Of a DNA stretch of 64,000 nt, positions 42,466 to 52,071 are shown in pieces. Under the pieces are notes generated by a model. The model saw only the letters and a program-made list of their open reading frames with translations, ran no database searches and was not told the DNA's origin. Numbering within the stretch: position 1 is the stretch's first letter; the number at the start of each line of letters is the position of its first letter. Source of the stretch: Nocardiopsis alba DSM 43377 (lineage in GTDB: Bacteria > Actinomycetota > Actinomycetes > Streptosporangiales > Streptosporangiaceae); NCBI RefSeq assembly GCF_000341225.1, contig NZ_ANAC01000013.1, positions 62,001 through 126,000 of the forward strand, given 5' to 3'. Made by a program: the position numbers and the translations under genes.

Positions 42466-43038
42466 TCAGCGCCCTCGTGGGGGCTCTCCTCCTCCGACCT
42501 GCCCGGGGACGGGACTGAGCCGGGGAAGGCCGGGAAGGGACACCGGCAGGTCGGCGAGGGTGAGCGATTCGGGGAGGGGGCCTTGGGGGAACTCGTCGTG
42601 CCGAGGCGCCGGCAGGAGAGGGGAGGGGGACTCGGGGAAGGGGCCCCGGCCGGACGTCCAACGGATCTCCCGGATGGCCTGCACCTCCTCGCGGAGTATC
42701 GGTCGGGGGACGACCACCTCCCAGCCGAGCGGATCGCGCAGCGCCACGATCACCCGGACCGCCTCCGCCGCGGTCACCGCCCGCGGCCCGTTCCCGTCGG
42801 CGAAGTGGCCGACCGTCACCGGTTCGTCGTCCGGAAGCCGTACGTCTATGGCGATCAGGCCGCGAGGTCCGTGGTGACGGCTCAACTCGTGCGACCAGTG
42901 GTGGGTGAGGGCATAGGAGGGGAGCGTGGGGAAACAGAAGACCCCACTGGTCCCTTTCTGCCCGAGTGTGGGGCGCACCCCCGCGTGTTCGACGCGGGCG
43001 GCGTTGGCCCGGGGCGTCAGGTGGACGAACATCGCCAT
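42466..43038 (-). CDS. Conserved actinobacterial hypothetical protein
   Basis: 190 aa, soluble. The N-terminal MFVHLTPRANAARVEHAGVRPT, VFCFPTLPSYALTHHWSHELSRHHGPRGLIAIDVRLPDDEPVTVGHF and TAAEAVRVIVALRDPLGWEVVVPRPILREEV form a compact domain I have seen as a widely conserved hypothetical in actinomycetes; no activity is known to me. The last 50 residues are Pro-rich and probably disordered. ATG 43038 or ATG 43032 may be used; AGGGA lies about 11 bases before the first. It is 65 bp from the D-aminopeptidase in the same direction. Confidence 0.72.
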   Translation of the reverse strand: MAMFVHLTPRANAARVEHAGVRPTLGQKGTSGVFCFPTLPSYALTHHWSHELSRHHGPRGLIAIDVRLPDDEPVTVGHFADGNGPRAVTAAEAVRVIVALRDPLGWEVVVPRPILREEVQAIREIRWTSGRGPFPESPSPLLPAPRHDEFPQGPLPESLTLADLPVSLPGLPRLSPVPGQVGGGEPPRGR

Positions 43039-43450
43039 GACATCGGATCCCTGTGAGTCGGTCGGAGAGGGTCGGCGGTCGATGGCATGAGCCTCGTACA
43101 GGGTTCTCGGCAGGGGGCGCCGGGACTCCCATGGCGCGGGACCCGGCCGCGCCGGGTGAACGTCCTCGGTGCGCGGGGCAGGGGCACGGTCCGAGCGACG
43201 TCGCGGTCCGGACCGTCGACCTCACGGGAGCGCGGACCGGTCGGTCCCGGAACGGGAACGGTCACCCGGGTGGCGCCGTGCCCGCACCGGCGCGACCGGC
43301 GATCCGTGGTCCGGATCGGCGCGCGCTCTGGTGCATGGTTCAGGATTCTAAGGCCGGCGGGTACGGCGGAACGCGTCGCCTCGTCGGCCGGGTCGCGGGT
43401 CCGTTCCTCCGACGCGCGGGCACGATCGGGGCGTTCCGGACCCCGCACGC
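43039..43450. other. Gene-free region with repeated GGTCCG palindromes
   Basis: No convincing gene on either strand. Short palindromes share a CGGTCC element: CGGTCCGGACCG at 43204-43215 and GGACCGGTCGGTCC at 43234-43247, with single CGGTCC copies nearby. The promoter of the 43038 minus-strand gene should lie at the left edge. Confidence 0.5.
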
Positions 43451-43481
43451 GAAAAGGACCCCGGAACGGGTCCGAGGTCCT
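43451..43481 (-). terminator. Rho-independent terminator of map
   Basis: On the minus strand AGGACC-T-CGG pairs with CCG-G-GGTCCT around a 7-nt loop and is followed by TTTTCGC. It begins 13 bp after the map stop. Confidence 0.75.
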
Positions 43482-43493
43482 GGGAGGCCACGC

Positions 43494-44345
43494 TCAGGGA
43501 AGGGTGAGGATCTCCGCGCCGCTCTCGGTGATGACCAGCGTGTGCTCGAACTGCGCCGTCCACCTCCGGTCGGCGGTCACGGCGGTCCAGCCGTCCTCCC
43601 ACAGGTCGTACTCCACGCCGCCGAGGGTGATCATCGGCTCGATGGTGAAGGTCATGCCCGGCTCCATCACGGTGGTGGCGCGCGGGTCGTCGTAGTGCGG
43701 GATGATCAGGCCGGAGTGGAACTCCGGGCCCACGCCGTGGCCGGTGAAGTCGCGGACCACGCCGTAACCGAAGCGCTTGGCGTAGGACTCGATGACCCGA
43801 CCGATCACGTTGATCTGTCGCCCCGGGCGGCAGGCCTTGATCGCGCGCATGGTCGCCTCACGGGTGCGCTCCACCAGGAGACGGTTCTCCTCGGAGACGT
43901 TCCCCGACAGGAAGGTGGCGTTGGTGTCGCCGTGCACGCCGTCCTTGTAGGCCGTGATGTCGATGTTGACGATGTCGCCGTCGGACAGGACGGTGTCGTC
44001 GGGGATGCCGTGGCAGATGACCTCGTTGAGCGAGGAGCACAGCGACTTCGGGTAGCCCTTGTAGCCGAGGGTGCTCGGGTAGGCGCCGTGGTCCAGCAGG
44101 AACTCGTGGCCGATCCGGTCGAGCTCGTCGGTGGTCACACCGGGCTCGACGTGCTTGCCGACCTCTTCGAGGGCCTGCGCCGCGATCCGGCCGGCCACCC
44201 GGAGCCGCTCGATGGTCTCGGCGTCCTGGACATCGCCCAGGACCCCCTCCACGGGATACTTCTTGCCGACGTACTCCGGGCGGACGATGTGCGAGGGGAC
44301 CGAACGTTGCGGCGAGATGCGCCCAGGAACCAGCGGAGTAGTCAT
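43494..44345 (-). CDS. map: Methionine aminopeptidase, type I
   Basis: Removes N-terminal methionine from new proteins in the cytosol. About 283 aa with an N-terminal extension of about 40 residues ([23 protein letters not shown]) like mycobacterial MapB. Metal ligands: two Asp in [20 protein letters not shown], His in [12 protein letters not shown], Glu in FTIEPMI and Glu in [12 protein letters not shown] 44345 is preferred to a further upstream start because the upstream residues are unlike the family. No ribosome-binding site is present, and a TACAAT box ends 8 bases before the ATG, so the mRNA may be leaderless or nearly so. Confidence 0.94.
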   Translation of the reverse strand: MTTPLVPGRISPQRSVPSHIVRPEYVGKKYPVEGVLGDVQDAETIERLRVAGRIAAQALEEVGKHVEPGVTTDELDRIGHEFLLDHGAYPSTLGYKGYPKSLCSSLNEVICHGIPDDTVLSDGDIVNIDITAYKDGVHGDTNATFLSGNVSEENRLLVERTREATMRAIKACRPGRQINVIGRVIESYAKRFGYGVVRDFTGHGVGPEFHSGLIIPHYDDPRATTVMEPGMTFTIEPMITLGGVEYDLWEDGWTAVTADRRWTAQFEHTLVITESGAEILTLP

Positions 44346-44353
44346 GGACAACG

Positions 44354-44359
44354 ATTGTA
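44354..44359 (-). promoter_or_regulatory. -10 box of map (TACAAT)
   Basis: TACAAT on the minus strand, 8 bases before the map ATG. At normal promoter spacing transcription would begin at or next to the A of the start codon. No good -35 box is seen. Confidence 0.5.
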
Positions 44360-44475
44360 TTGGCGGAGGGCACCCGCCCGTACCCGGTGACGCCGACACG
44401 TGACACGTGTGAAGAGCGCGCCGGGGGCGGGTAGATGCCCGAACGAGGCCCTGGAACGACGAGAGGTGGTCGACC

Positions 44476-44667
44476 GTGACGGACGTTCAGGACGACGGTT
44501 GGTGGTTCTGTCTCAAGCACGACGAGGTGGAGCACGGAAAGGGCTGTCCCAACAGTCAACGGCTGGGCCCCTACCCGGACCGGGAGACGGCGGCCAGAGC
44601 GTTGAGCATCGCCGCCGAGCGCAACGAGGCCTGGGACGAGGAGGAGTCGGAGGAGGAAGGACGCTGA
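44476..44667 (+). CDS. Small conserved actinobacterial protein (SPOR-like annotation)
   Basis: 63 aa. [46 protein letters not shown] matches a widely conserved small actinomycete protein, sometimes named SPOR-domain-containing, with two Cys (FCLKH and GCPN) and a His between them that could bind metal. The acidic tail (EEESEEEGR) is typical. GTG 44476 has GAGAGGTGG upstream. It precedes npdG by 56 bp and is probably co-transcribed. No function is known. Confidence 0.8.
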   Translation: MTDVQDDGWWFCLKHDEVEHGKGCPNSQRLGPYPDRETAARALSIAAERNEAWDEEESEEEGR

Positions 44668-44723
44668 GCCGGCGCGCGGCCCTGCGCGTTCTCCGGCAGG
44701 GAGCGCTCTGACAGGATCGCCTC

Positions 44724-45419
44724 ATGACCGAACAGAGCACACCACAGGACGTGGACATCACCGGGAAGAGCATCGCGGTGTTGGGCGGCACCGGCGACCA
44801 GGGCAGAGGCCTGGCCCGCCGGTTCGCCCTGGCCGGGCACACCGTCCACCTCGGCTCGCGCAGCGCCGAACGCGCCGCCAAGGCCGCGAACGACCTGGTC
44901 GAGGCGGAGGCCACCGAGATCCGGGTGCACGGGCTGGAGAACGCCGAGGCGGCCGCCATGGGCGACATCGTCGTCGTGGCGGTGCCCTGGGACGGCCACC
45001 GCGAACTGCTGGTCTCGCTGGCGGACCGGCTCGCCGGGAAGATCGTCGTGGACTGCGTGAACCCGCTCGGCTTCGACAAGAAGGGCCCCTACGCCCTCGA
45101 CGTCCCCGAGGGCAGCGCCGCCCAACAGGCGGCCGAGGTCCTGCCGGGCAGCCGGGTCACCGCCGCCTTCCACCACGTGTCGGCCGTGCTCCTGCTCGAT
45201 CCCGAGGTGGCCGAGATCGAGCTCGACATCCTGGTCCTGGGCGAGGACCGCGAGGCCACCGACGTGGTGCGAGCCCTGGCCGGGACCATCCCCGGCGCGC
45301 GGGGCGTGTTCGGCGGCCGACTGCGCAACGCCCACCAGGTGGAGGCGCTCACGGCCAACCTCATCGCGGTCAACCGCCGCTACAAGACCCACGCCGGGAT
45401 CCGCGTCACCGGCCTGTGA
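44724..45419 (+). CDS. npdG: NADPH-dependent F420 reductase
   Basis: 231 aa, transfers hydride between NADP(H) and coenzyme F420. The N-terminal Rossmann motif IAVLGGTGDQGRGLARRFALAGHTVHLGSRSAERA is followed by DIVVVAVPWDGHRELL, VDCVNPLGFDKKGPYAL and AFHHVSAVLLLDPE, as in the family. ATG 44724. It converges on an LLM-class F420 oxidoreductase, whose cofactor it would regenerate, with a bidirectional terminator between them. Confidence 0.93.
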   Translation: MTEQSTPQDVDITGKSIAVLGGTGDQGRGLARRFALAGHTVHLGSRSAERAAKAANDLVEAEATEIRVHGLENAEAAAMGDIVVVAVPWDGHRELLVSLADRLAGKIVVDCVNPLGFDKKGPYALDVPEGSAAQQAAEVLPGSRVTAAFHHVSAVLLLDPEVAEIELDILVLGEDREATDVVRALAGTIPGARGVFGGRLRNAHQVEALTANLIAVNRRYKTHAGIRVTGL

Positions 45420-45429
45420 ACACGGGCCC

Positions 45430-45465
45430 CGCGGTGCCGCCCGAACGGTTCCGGGCGGCACCGCG
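45430..45465. terminator. Bidirectional stem-loop between npdG and the LLM gene
   Basis: Perfect 14-bp stem CGCGGTGCCGCCCG, 8-nt loop, CGGGCGGCACCGCG in the 51-bp gap between convergent stops. Confidence 0.75.
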
Positions 45466-45470
45466 TCGGA

Positions 45471-46511
45471 TCAGGAGACCCACTCCTTGATCTTGCCGAT
45501 GAGCGTGGCGGGGTCGTCGCCCATGGGGGTGACGTTGAGTCGGGTGACCCCGGCGGCGCGGAAGGCCTCCACCCGTTCGCGTACGTAGGACTCGGGGCCG
45601 ACCAGGTTGGTCAGCTCCACGAACTCGTCCGGGACCGCGGCGGCCGCCTCGTCCTTGCGGCCGGCCAGGTACAGGTCCTGGATCTTCTCGGCGGCCTCCT
45701 CGTAGCCGTAGCGCCGGGCGACCGTGTTGTAGAAGTTCTTGCCCTTGGCGCCCATGCCGCCCACGTACAGGGCGATGATCGGGCGGGTGAACTCCAGGAG
45801 TCTCTTGGTGTCCTCGCCCTCGCCGATGGCCAGAAGACCGCCGGCGGTGATGTCGAGCGGGCCCAGGGAGGGGTCGCGTTCGGCGCGGCCCCGGGCCAGC
45901 GCCTCGCCCCACACGCTCTCGGCCTTCTCCGGGATGAACAGGTGCGGCAGCCAGCCGTCGGCGATCCGGGCGGTCATCTCGACGTTCTTCACGCCGAGCG
46001 AGGCCACGTGGATCGGGATGCGCGGGCGCACCGGGTGGTTGATGATCTTGAGGGGACGCCCCAGTCCGGTGCCCTGGTCGGCCGGCAGCGGGAGGGTGAA
46101 GACGTCGCCGTCGTAGGTGAGCCGTTCCTCGCGGGCCCACACCCGGCGGCAGATCTCGATGGTCTCCCGTGTGCGGGTCAACGGCCGGGTATAGGGGACG
46201 CCGTGGAAGCCCTCGATGACCTGGGGGCCGCTGGCGCCCAGCCCGAGGAGCGCGCGTCCGTCGGAGAGGTGGTCGAGCCCGGCGGCGGTCATCGCGATGA
46301 GGGTGGGGGTGCGGCTGTACATGGGCAGGATCGCCGAGCCGATCTCCACGCGCTCGGTGCGGGCCGCCAGATAGCCCATGAGGGTGGGGCTGTCGAAGCC
46401 GTAGGCCTCGGCGACCCACACGGTGTCCAGTCCGACCTTCTCCAGCTCGGCGACCTGTGCGACGGCGTCCTTCGGTTCGCCCGCGTACTGGAGCGGCATC
46501 GAGATGCGCAT
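45471..46511 (-). CDS. LLM-class F420-dependent oxidoreductase
   Basis: 346 aa luciferase-like TIM-barrel flavin/F420 enzyme. MRISMPLQYAGEPKDAVAQVAELEKVGLDTVWVAEAYGFDSPTLMGYLAA is the family's N-terminus. IGSAILPMYSRTPTLIAMTAAGLDHLSDGRALLGLGASGPQVIEGFHG is the cofactor region of F420-type members. GGGAGGACAGCAG precedes ATG 46511. The substrate is unknown. Its position opposite npdG supports F420 rather than FMN. Confidence 0.9.
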   Translation of the reverse strand: MRISMPLQYAGEPKDAVAQVAELEKVGLDTVWVAEAYGFDSPTLMGYLAARTERVEIGSAILPMYSRTPTLIAMTAAGLDHLSDGRALLGLGASGPQVIEGFHGVPYTRPLTRTRETIEICRRVWAREERLTYDGDVFTLPLPADQGTGLGRPLKIINHPVRPRIPIHVASLGVKNVEMTARIADGWLPHLFIPEKAESVWGEALARGRAERDPSLGPLDITAGGLLAIGEGEDTKRLLEFTRPIIALYVGGMGAKGKNFYNTVARRYGYEEAAEKIQDLYLAGRKDEAAAAVPDEFVELTNLVGPESYVRERVEAFRAAGVTRLNVTPMGDDPATLIGKIKEWVS

Positions 46512-46640
46512 CTGCTGTCCTCCCGGTGGGGCCGGGAACCGGCCCGTGGCGGTCCTGGTGTCGGCGTCACTGTACTACCGAGCGACATTCGGTCTGTGGT
46601 CCGCCTCACATCGAGGGAAGGCCCTGGTCGAAGCCCCTCC

Positions 46641-46683
46641 CCAAGATCTCTTGGCCAAGGGGTCTTGGCCAAAGAACCTTGGG
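46641..46683. promoter_or_regulatory. Operator cluster of CCAAG/CTTGG elements
   Basis: Three overlapping dyads: CCAAGATCTCTTGG at 46641, TTGGCCAA at 46651 and again at 46665 (14 bp apart), and CCAA-6 nt-TTGG ending at 46682. They end 17 bp before the start of the HTH gene at 46700 and about 130 bp before the divergent LLM gene, so autoregulation by the HTH protein is likely (inference). Confidence 0.65.
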
Positions 46684-46699
46684 CGTCTACCTTCTCGGC

Positions 46700-47335
46700 A
46701 TGAACGGCGAGAACCCCACCCCCGTCCCCGACCCCTTCGAGAAGGCCGCGGTCCTGGACGCCCACTCCCTGCGCGGACTGGCCCACCCCCTGCGGCTGCG
46801 GGTCTACCAGTTCCTTCAGGCGGCCCCGGCCACCGGCAAGAAGGTCTCCATCGAACTCGGCATCTCCTCGGCCTCGGCCAGCTACCACCTGCGCCAACTG
46901 GAGACCTACGGCTTCATCGAGGAGGACCCGGCCCTGGGCACCGCCCGTGAACGCTGGTGGCGCGTCCTCCACAAGGGATTCCGTATGCCCGAGCACCTGG
47001 ACACCGAGGTCCCCGAACTCAGCACCGCCCTGCGCCACGCCCTCGCCGCCCGCTGGTCCGAACGCATGGCGGCCGCGGTCGACCTGTGGGCCTCGCAGCC
47101 CGAAGGGTGGCGTGAGGCCCAGTTCATGGCCGACCGTGTCCTGCACCTGAACCTGGAGCAGATGGAACGCCTCCGCGCCGAGCTGAGCGAGACGCTCGCC
47201 CGATACGCGCACGAGGGAGACCCCGAAGGGCGCGCGGTGAACGTCCAGCTCACCGCCTTTCCCTTCCCCGAGACCGACCGGGAACCCTTCGGCGACACCG
47301 AGGCTCCCCCGGGCGCCGAGAAGGGTGCGCCGTGA
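46700..47335 (+). CDS. ArsR-type helix-turn-helix regulator
   Basis: 211 aa. Winged-helix domain LRGLAHPLRLRVYQFLQAAPATGKKVSIELGISSASASYHLRQLETYGFIEED at about residues 20-75, followed by ARERWWRVLHKGF and a helical C-terminal half with VNVQLTAFPFPE at the end. This long ArsR/SmtB-like type is common next to MFS exporters. ATG 46700 has no ribosome-binding site, and TACCTT lies about 6 bases upstream, suggesting a leaderless transcript. The stop overlaps the transporter start (GTGA), so they form an operon behind the CCAAG operator cluster. Confidence 0.88.
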   Translation: MNGENPTPVPDPFEKAAVLDAHSLRGLAHPLRLRVYQFLQAAPATGKKVSIELGISSASASYHLRQLETYGFIEEDPALGTARERWWRVLHKGFRMPEHLDTEVPELSTALRHALAARWSERMAAAVDLWASQPEGWREAQFMADRVLHLNLEQMERLRAELSETLARYAHEGDPEGRAVNVQLTAFPFPETDREPFGDTEAPPGAEKGAP

Positions 47336-48654
47336 GGCCCATGACCGGGCTGATCCTCGCGCAGGCGTGCGCCTATCTCGGCACCCGCCTGGCGATGATC
47401 GCCATCCCCTGGTTCGTCCTGGAGACCACCGGAAGCCCGACCCACATGGGTCTGGTGACCCTGTGCGAGCTCGGTGCCTACACCCTGGCCCGGCTGTTCG
47501 TCGGCCCCCTCCTGGACCGGATCGGGCAGCGGGCCGTCAGCATCCGGGTCGACCTCCTCGCGGCCGCCGCGCTCGCCGCCGTGCCGCTGCTCTTCGCCGC
47601 CGACCTCCTGCCCTTTCCGCTCCTGCTCGCGCTCGTCACCGTGATCGGGCTCGCCACCGGCCCCTCCGAGGCGGCGAAGGTCTCCCTGGCCCCGTTCGTC
47701 GCCCGCGCCGCCGGGGTGCGGGTCGAACGGGTCACCGGACTCACCGGCACCGTCGACCGTCTCTCCATGACGGTCGGACCGATCGCCGCCGGAGCGGTGG
47801 TCGCGTTCTTGGGCGCGCTCACCGCCCTCCACCTCAACGCGGCGCTCATGATCACGTCGGCGCTGGTCACGGCGGTCCTGCTGCGCCGCGACACCGAGAC
47901 GGTCGGCCGGGCCGGTCCCGACCCGGAGGAGGGACACGGCTACCTCACCCGGCTGCACGCGGGATGGCGGGCGATCTGGGGCGACGTTCCCCTGCGGACC
48001 CTCACCGTCATGATCATGGTGACCAACATCGTCGACGTGGCGGTGATGAGTCTGGCGCTGCCGATCTGGGCGCACCAGGGCGGAATGGGGCCCGAGGCGG
48101 TCGGGTTCGTGGCCGGAGCGCTCGGCGGGGCGTCGATCCTCGGGTCGTTGATCGCGGCCTGGGCCGGCCACCGGCTGCCCCGGAAGGCGACCTTCTTCCT
48201 CTGCATGGCGGTCGCCGGGCCACCGCGCGTCCTGGTCCTGGCCCTGGACGTGCCCCTGTGGGTCGTCCTGACGGTGTGGGCGGCCTCCGGGCTCTTCGGG
48301 GGGCTCATCAACCCCCTGCTCTCGGCGATCATCTTCGAGCGGCTGCCCCTGACCATGGTCGGCCGGGGCATGTCCATGCTCGGCGCCCTCACTCGAGTCG
48401 GGGCGCCCATCGCCGCCCCCGGCATCGGCGCGGCGATCGGGCTCCTGGGGGTGGCCCCGGTCCTGGCGGCCGGGGCGTTCGTCCATCTGGCGGCGGTCCT
48501 GTTCCCGATGTTCGGGGCGGCGGCACGGGCCTTCGACCGTTCGACGGAGGAACCGGGCGCGGACACGGGAACGCCGGCCGGGGAGAACCCCGACCGGCGC
48601 ACGCGGTCACGGTCGGACCCAGGGCCCGACCCCGAACCGGATCAGCTCTTGTAG
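47332..48654 (+). CDS. MFS transporter, probably an exporter
   Basis: 440 aa major facilitator with 12 hydrophobic segments: [30 protein letters not shown] at the N-terminus, the motif [17 protein letters not shown] after TM2, and a hydrophilic Pro/Asp/Arg tail of about 40 residues. GTG 47332 overlaps the regulator stop by 4 bp; ATG 47341 is possible. Its last 13 bp overlap the converging panB gene. A drug or metabolite efflux role controlled by the upstream regulator is likely. Confidence 0.88.
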   Translation: MRPMTGLILAQACAYLGTRLAMIAIPWFVLETTGSPTHMGLVTLCELGAYTLARLFVGPLLDRIGQRAVSIRVDLLAAAALAAVPLLFAADLLPFPLLLALVTVIGLATGPSEAAKVSLAPFVARAAGVRVERVTGLTGTVDRLSMTVGPIAAGAVVAFLGALTALHLNAALMITSALVTAVLLRRDTETVGRAGPDPEEGHGYLTRLHAGWRAIWGDVPLRTLTVMIMVTNIVDVAVMSLALPIWAHQGGMGPEAVGFVAGALGGASILGSLIAAWAGHRLPRKATFFLCMAVAGPPRVLVLALDVPLWVVLTVWAASGLFGGLINPLLSAIIFERLPLTMVGRGMSMLGALTRVGAPIAAPGIGAAIGLLGVAPVLAAGAFVHLAAVLFPMFGAAARAFDRSTEEPGADTGTPAGENPDRRTRSRSDPGPDPEPDQLL

Positions 48655-49496
48655 GTGTGCTCCTCGGCGGGGAAGGCGCCGTTGACGACCTCGTCCGCGT
48701 ACTCGGAGGCCGCGTCGCGCAGCGTGTCGGCCAGGTTCGCGTAGGTCTTGACGAACTTCGCCACCCGGGGGCTCAGCCCGGCCATGTCCTGCCACACCAG
48801 CACCTGGGCGTCGGTCCCGGCGCCCGCGCCGATCCCGATGGTGGGGATCGACAGCTGTCGGGTCACCTCGGCGGCCAGGTCGGCCGGGACCGCCTCCAGC
48901 ACGACCGAGAACGCGCCCGCGCGCTCCAGTTCCTTGGCGTCCTTGAGCAGCTCCTCGGCGGCCTCGCCGCGCCCCTGCACGCGGTAGCCGCCCAGGGTGT
49001 TGACGGACTGCGGGGTCAGACCGACGTGGCCCATCACCGGCACACCGGCCGAGACCAGCAGCTCGACCTGGGGGGCGACGGCCCGGCCGCCCTCCAGCTT
49101 CACCGCCTGGGCGCCGCCCTCCTTCATGAACCGGGAGGCCGCCTCCAACGCCTGCTGAGGGGAGCCCTGGTAGGCGCCGAAGGGCAGGTCGGACACGACC
49201 AGGGCCCGCTTGGTGGAACGGGCGACGGCGGCGGTGAGGGGCACCAGCTCGTCCATCGTGATCGGCACGGTCGACTCGTAGCCGTAGACGACGTTGGCGG
49301 CCGAGTCGCCGACGAGGAGGACGGGGATGCCCGCGTCGTCGAAGATCCGCGAGGTGAGGGCGTCGTAGGCGGTCAGCATCGGCCAACGCTCGCCGCGCTG
49401 CTTGGCCCGGGCCAGGTCCCTGATGGTGACGCGGCGGTTGGTGACCCCGCCGTACAGGGCGTTGCCGGCCTCGGGCGTCTTGGGCGTGGTGTTCAT
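48642..49496 (-). CDS. panB: 3-methyl-2-oxobutanoate hydroxymethyltransferase
   Basis: First committed step of pantothenate synthesis: transfers a hydroxymethyl group from methylene-tetrahydrofolate to 2-oxoisovalerate. 284 aa. [54 protein letters not shown] carries the metal-binding Asp of [19 protein letters not shown] and KLEGG follow, then [22 protein letters not shown] and EAVPADLA with the catalytic Glu. GGAGGAAG precedes ATG 49496. It is monocistronic. The substrate also derives from valine, which the bkd enzymes at 12-15 kb degrade. Confidence 0.95.
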   Translation of the reverse strand: MNTTPKTPEAGNALYGGVTNRRVTIRDLARAKQRGERWPMLTAYDALTSRIFDDAGIPVLLVGDSAANVVYGYESTVPITMDELVPLTAAVARSTKRALVVSDLPFGAYQGSPQQALEAASRFMKEGGAQAVKLEGGRAVAPQVELLVSAGVPVMGHVGLTPQSVNTLGGYRVQGRGEAAEELLKDAKELERAGAFSVVLEAVPADLAAEVTRQLSIPTIGIGAGAGTDAQVLVWQDMAGLSPRVAKFVKTYANLADTLRDAASEYADEVVNGAFPAEEHTYKS

Positions 49497-49851
49497 GGTG
49501 TTCTTCCTCCGTTGTCTCGAAGCACCTGCGGGGTGTCTCCGGACCTGTGGACGAAAAGATGGTGTGATGCGCTCGTCGGAGCGCGTGTTCCCCGGGGGGA
49601 ATACCTGTGTCGTGGGACGGCCTCCACGCCCGTCGCCCCCGCCGTCCGGGGGACCGGTGCGGTGGGGAGAACGGGTGAGCGGGGTGCCCGAGGGCATCAT
49701 CGCATGCCGCCGTCTCCGCGAGATCAACGGCTTCACAGATCCGAACATTCCCCTCCGGGGGGTGCGCGCCCGACAGGAGAGGTTCGGCACGATGCCGGCC
49801 CCGGGTAGGTGTCCCACGGACCCGGACGGCCGGTGGACGAGGAGAGGCCCT
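49497..49851. other. Divergent promoter region between panB and the DHA2 exporter
   Basis: 355 bp without a gene. It contains two similar GC-rich elements: TTCCCCGGGGGGAA near 49588 and TTCCCCTCCGGGGGG near 49750. They may be regulator sites. No clear promoter boxes were identified. Confidence 0.45.
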
Positions 49852-51450
49852 GTGGACGAGCGGACGGCGTATCGGCGCAGGTGGGGCGGGCTCACGGTGC
49901 TCATCATCTGCCTGCTGGTGATCGTGGCGGACAACACGATCCTCAACGTGGCGTTGCGCACCCTCTCCGATCCGTCGAAGGGGCTCGGCGCGAGCCAGGC
50001 GCAGTTGGCGTGGGCGATCAACGCCTACACCCTGGTGTTCGCGGGGCTGCTGTTCACCTTCGGCATCCTCGGTGACCGCTGGGGCAGGCGACGCATGCTG
50101 GTGTCCGGACTGATCGTGTTCGGTACGGCCTCGACCCTGACCGCCTACTCGCAGACACCGGAACAGCTCATCGCGGCGCGGGCGGCGATGGGGTTCGGCG
50201 CCGCCATGGTCATGCCGCAGACCCTGTCGGTGATCAGGAATCTGTTCCCGGAGGAGGAACGGGGACGGGCGATCGGCCTGTGGGCCGGGGCGGTCGGCCT
50301 GGCGCTGGCGATCGGACCGTCCGCCGGCGGGCTGCTGCTGGAGAACTTCTGGTGGGGCTCGATCTTCCTGATCAACGTGCCGTTCGTCCTGATCGGCCTG
50401 TCGCTGATGTTCTTCCTCGTCCCCGAGTCCAGGAACGAGAACCCCGGCCGTCTCGACCTGCTGGGGGTGGCGCTGTCGATCCCCGGTCTGGTGCTGCTGA
50501 TCTACGGGGTGATCACCGCGGGGGAGCGGGCCTCCCTGTTCGACGTGGACGTGTACGGCGCTCTGCTCCTCGGGGTGGGCGTGCTCGTCCTGTTCCTGGT
50601 GCACGAGGCACGGACCCCGAACCCCTCGCTGGACGTGCGCTTCTTCCGCGACCCCGGGTTCAGCGTGTCCATCGCAGTGATCATGGTGCTGTTCTTCAGC
50701 ATGGCCGGGATCATCTTCTTCCTGAGCTTCTACTGGCAGAGCGTGCGCGAGTTCAGCCCGCTCGTCGCGGGGCTGCTGATCCTCCCCTCGGCCCTGGGCC
50801 AGATGATCTTCGCCCCGCTCAGCCCGACCCTGGTGCGGCTGGTGGGCCGACGCAACCTGGCGCTCGTGGGCGTGGCCGTCGTGTGCTGCTGTTTCGCGTT
50901 CTACACCCAGCTCCAGGAGACCACCCCGGTCGCCCTGATCGTCGTGTTCTTCTTCCTCCAGAACTCCGCGATGGCGGTGGTCCTCACCCCGGCCACGGAC
51001 ACGATCATGGCCTCGGTCCCGCCGGGCAAGGCGGGTTCCGCGTCGGCGGTGCAGAACACGGTGCGTCAGGTCTCCACCGCCATGGGGGTCGCGGTCCTGG
51101 GCGCGGTGATCTCCTTCCACTACCGGCCGGCGATCGAGCCCACGCTGACGAGGGTGACCGAGGAGACGCACCGTCACCCCGACCCCTCGGTGGGGGAGTC
51201 GATCGAGTCCACGGTGGCGTTCGCCAAGACGTTGGGCGCGAGCGGGGACGCGTTGATCGCCCCCGCCAAGACGGCCTTCCTGGCGGGCCTGCACATGGCG
51301 GCGACGGTCTCCCTGGTGACCGGTCTGCTGGGGCTGCTGATGGTGGGGATCTGGATGCCGCGCGGGACACCGGCGGCTCGAGGGCGAGAGGGCTCGGGTC
51401 GACGGGAAAGGGCCTCGAGCGAAGAGGGGGAGTCGAAGGGCGAGGCCTAG
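49852..51450 (+). CDS. DHA2-type MFS drug exporter (14 TM)
   Basis: 532 aa. It has [28 protein letters not shown] (TM1 with motif D-like [10 protein letters not shown]), [14 protein letters not shown] (motif A) and the motif C-like [30 protein letters not shown], with 14 predicted segments as in EmrB/QacA relatives. GTG 49852 has GAGGAGAGG upstream. The basic/acidic C-terminal tail is disordered. It lies 47 bp before nsrR in the same direction, but functional linkage is uncertain. Confidence 0.9.
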   Translation: MDERTAYRRRWGGLTVLIICLLVIVADNTILNVALRTLSDPSKGLGASQAQLAWAINAYTLVFAGLLFTFGILGDRWGRRRMLVSGLIVFGTASTLTAYSQTPEQLIAARAAMGFGAAMVMPQTLSVIRNLFPEEERGRAIGLWAGAVGLALAIGPSAGGLLLENFWWGSIFLINVPFVLIGLSLMFFLVPESRNENPGRLDLLGVALSIPGLVLLIYGVITAGERASLFDVDVYGALLLGVGVLVLFLVHEARTPNPSLDVRFFRDPGFSVSIAVIMVLFFSMAGIIFFLSFYWQSVREFSPLVAGLLILPSALGQMIFAPLSPTLVRLVGRRNLALVGVAVVCCCFAFYTQLQETTPVALIVVFFFLQNSAMAVVLTPATDTIMASVPPGKAGSASAVQNTVRQVSTAMGVAVLGAVISFHYRPAIEPTLTRVTEETHRHPDPSVGESIESTVAFAKTLGASGDALIAPAKTAFLAGLHMAATVSLVTGLLGLLMVGIWMPRGTPAARGREGSGRRERASSEEGESKGEA

Positions 51451-51497
51451 GGAGCGAGAGCGGAGCGATTCACAAGAGCACGACCTAGCATGGGCGT

Positions 51498-51956
51498 ATG
51501 CGTCTGACCGCCTTCACCGACGTCTCCCTGCGCCTGGTCATGCGGCTGGCGGTGGCGAAGGAGGGCGAACTCCTCACCACCCGGGCCGCCGCGGGCATGC
51601 TCGTCGTGCCCTATTCGCACATGGCCAAGGCGGTGGCGCGGCTGTCGGAGCTGGGGCTGGTCGAGGCGCGGCGTGGACGCGGTGGCGGCCTCACCCTGAC
51701 CGAGGCGGGGCGGCGGTCCTCGGTGGGGGCGATCGTGCGCGAGCTGGAGGGAGCCGGGGACCTGGCCGGGTGCGAGGACGATCCGCCCTGCCCGTTGCGC
51801 TCGGCCTGCCGGTTGCGCGGAGCGCTGTCCCGGGCGCGTGAGGCCTTCTACGCCTCCCTGGACGAGGTGACGGTGGAGTCCCTGGTGTCCCCGCCCACAC
51901 AGCAGACCCTGATGGTGCTCCGGTCAGACGGATCACCGGCCGTAGAGCCTTCCTGA
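51498..51956 (+). CDS. nsrR: NsrR, nitric-oxide-sensing Rrf2-family repressor
   Basis: 152 aa. Rrf2 winged helix at the N-terminus (MRLTAFTDVSLRLVMRLAV..TTRAAAGMLVVPYSHMAKAVARLSELGLVEARRGRGGGLTL). Three cysteines, C92, C98 and C104, with C-x5-C-x5-C spacing ligate the iron-sulfur cluster, the same pattern as Streptomyces NsrR. TAGCAT lies a few bases before ATG 51498 with no ribosome-binding site, so the mRNA may be leaderless. It is followed by an NsrR-type operator and hmp. NO damage to the cluster should release repression. Confidence 0.92.
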   Translation: MRLTAFTDVSLRLVMRLAVAKEGELLTTRAAAGMLVVPYSHMAKAVARLSELGLVEARRGRGGGLTLTEAGRRSSVGAIVRELEGAGDLAGCEDDPPCPLRSACRLRGALSRAREAFYASLDEVTVESLVSPPTQQTLMVLRSDGSPAVEPS

Positions 51957-52009
51957 CCTGGTCGTATCTCTTATTCCACCCCGCCGAGGGGTCCACGGGA
52001 CGCGGGTTT

Positions 52010-52032
52010 AATATGCATTTCAGATACCAATT
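52010..52032. promoter_or_regulatory. NsrR operator upstream of hmp
   Basis: 11-1-11 dyad: AATATGCATTT, one base, AGATACCAATT. Seven of 11 positions are symmetric, and the left half resembles the ATGCATTT half-site of NsrR operators. It is the only AT-rich block between nsrR and hmp and ends 40 bp before the hmp start. Confidence 0.8.
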
Positions 52033-52071
52033 ATCTCTGCCGGGAACACCCGTCCCGGTCTAGGAGGAAGC

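Noticed and set aside
43053..44390. Long plus-strand frame spanning the 43.0-43.5 kb gap and map
   Set aside because: Most of it is antisense to methionine aminopeptidase, and the gap part lacks a plausible start and motif.
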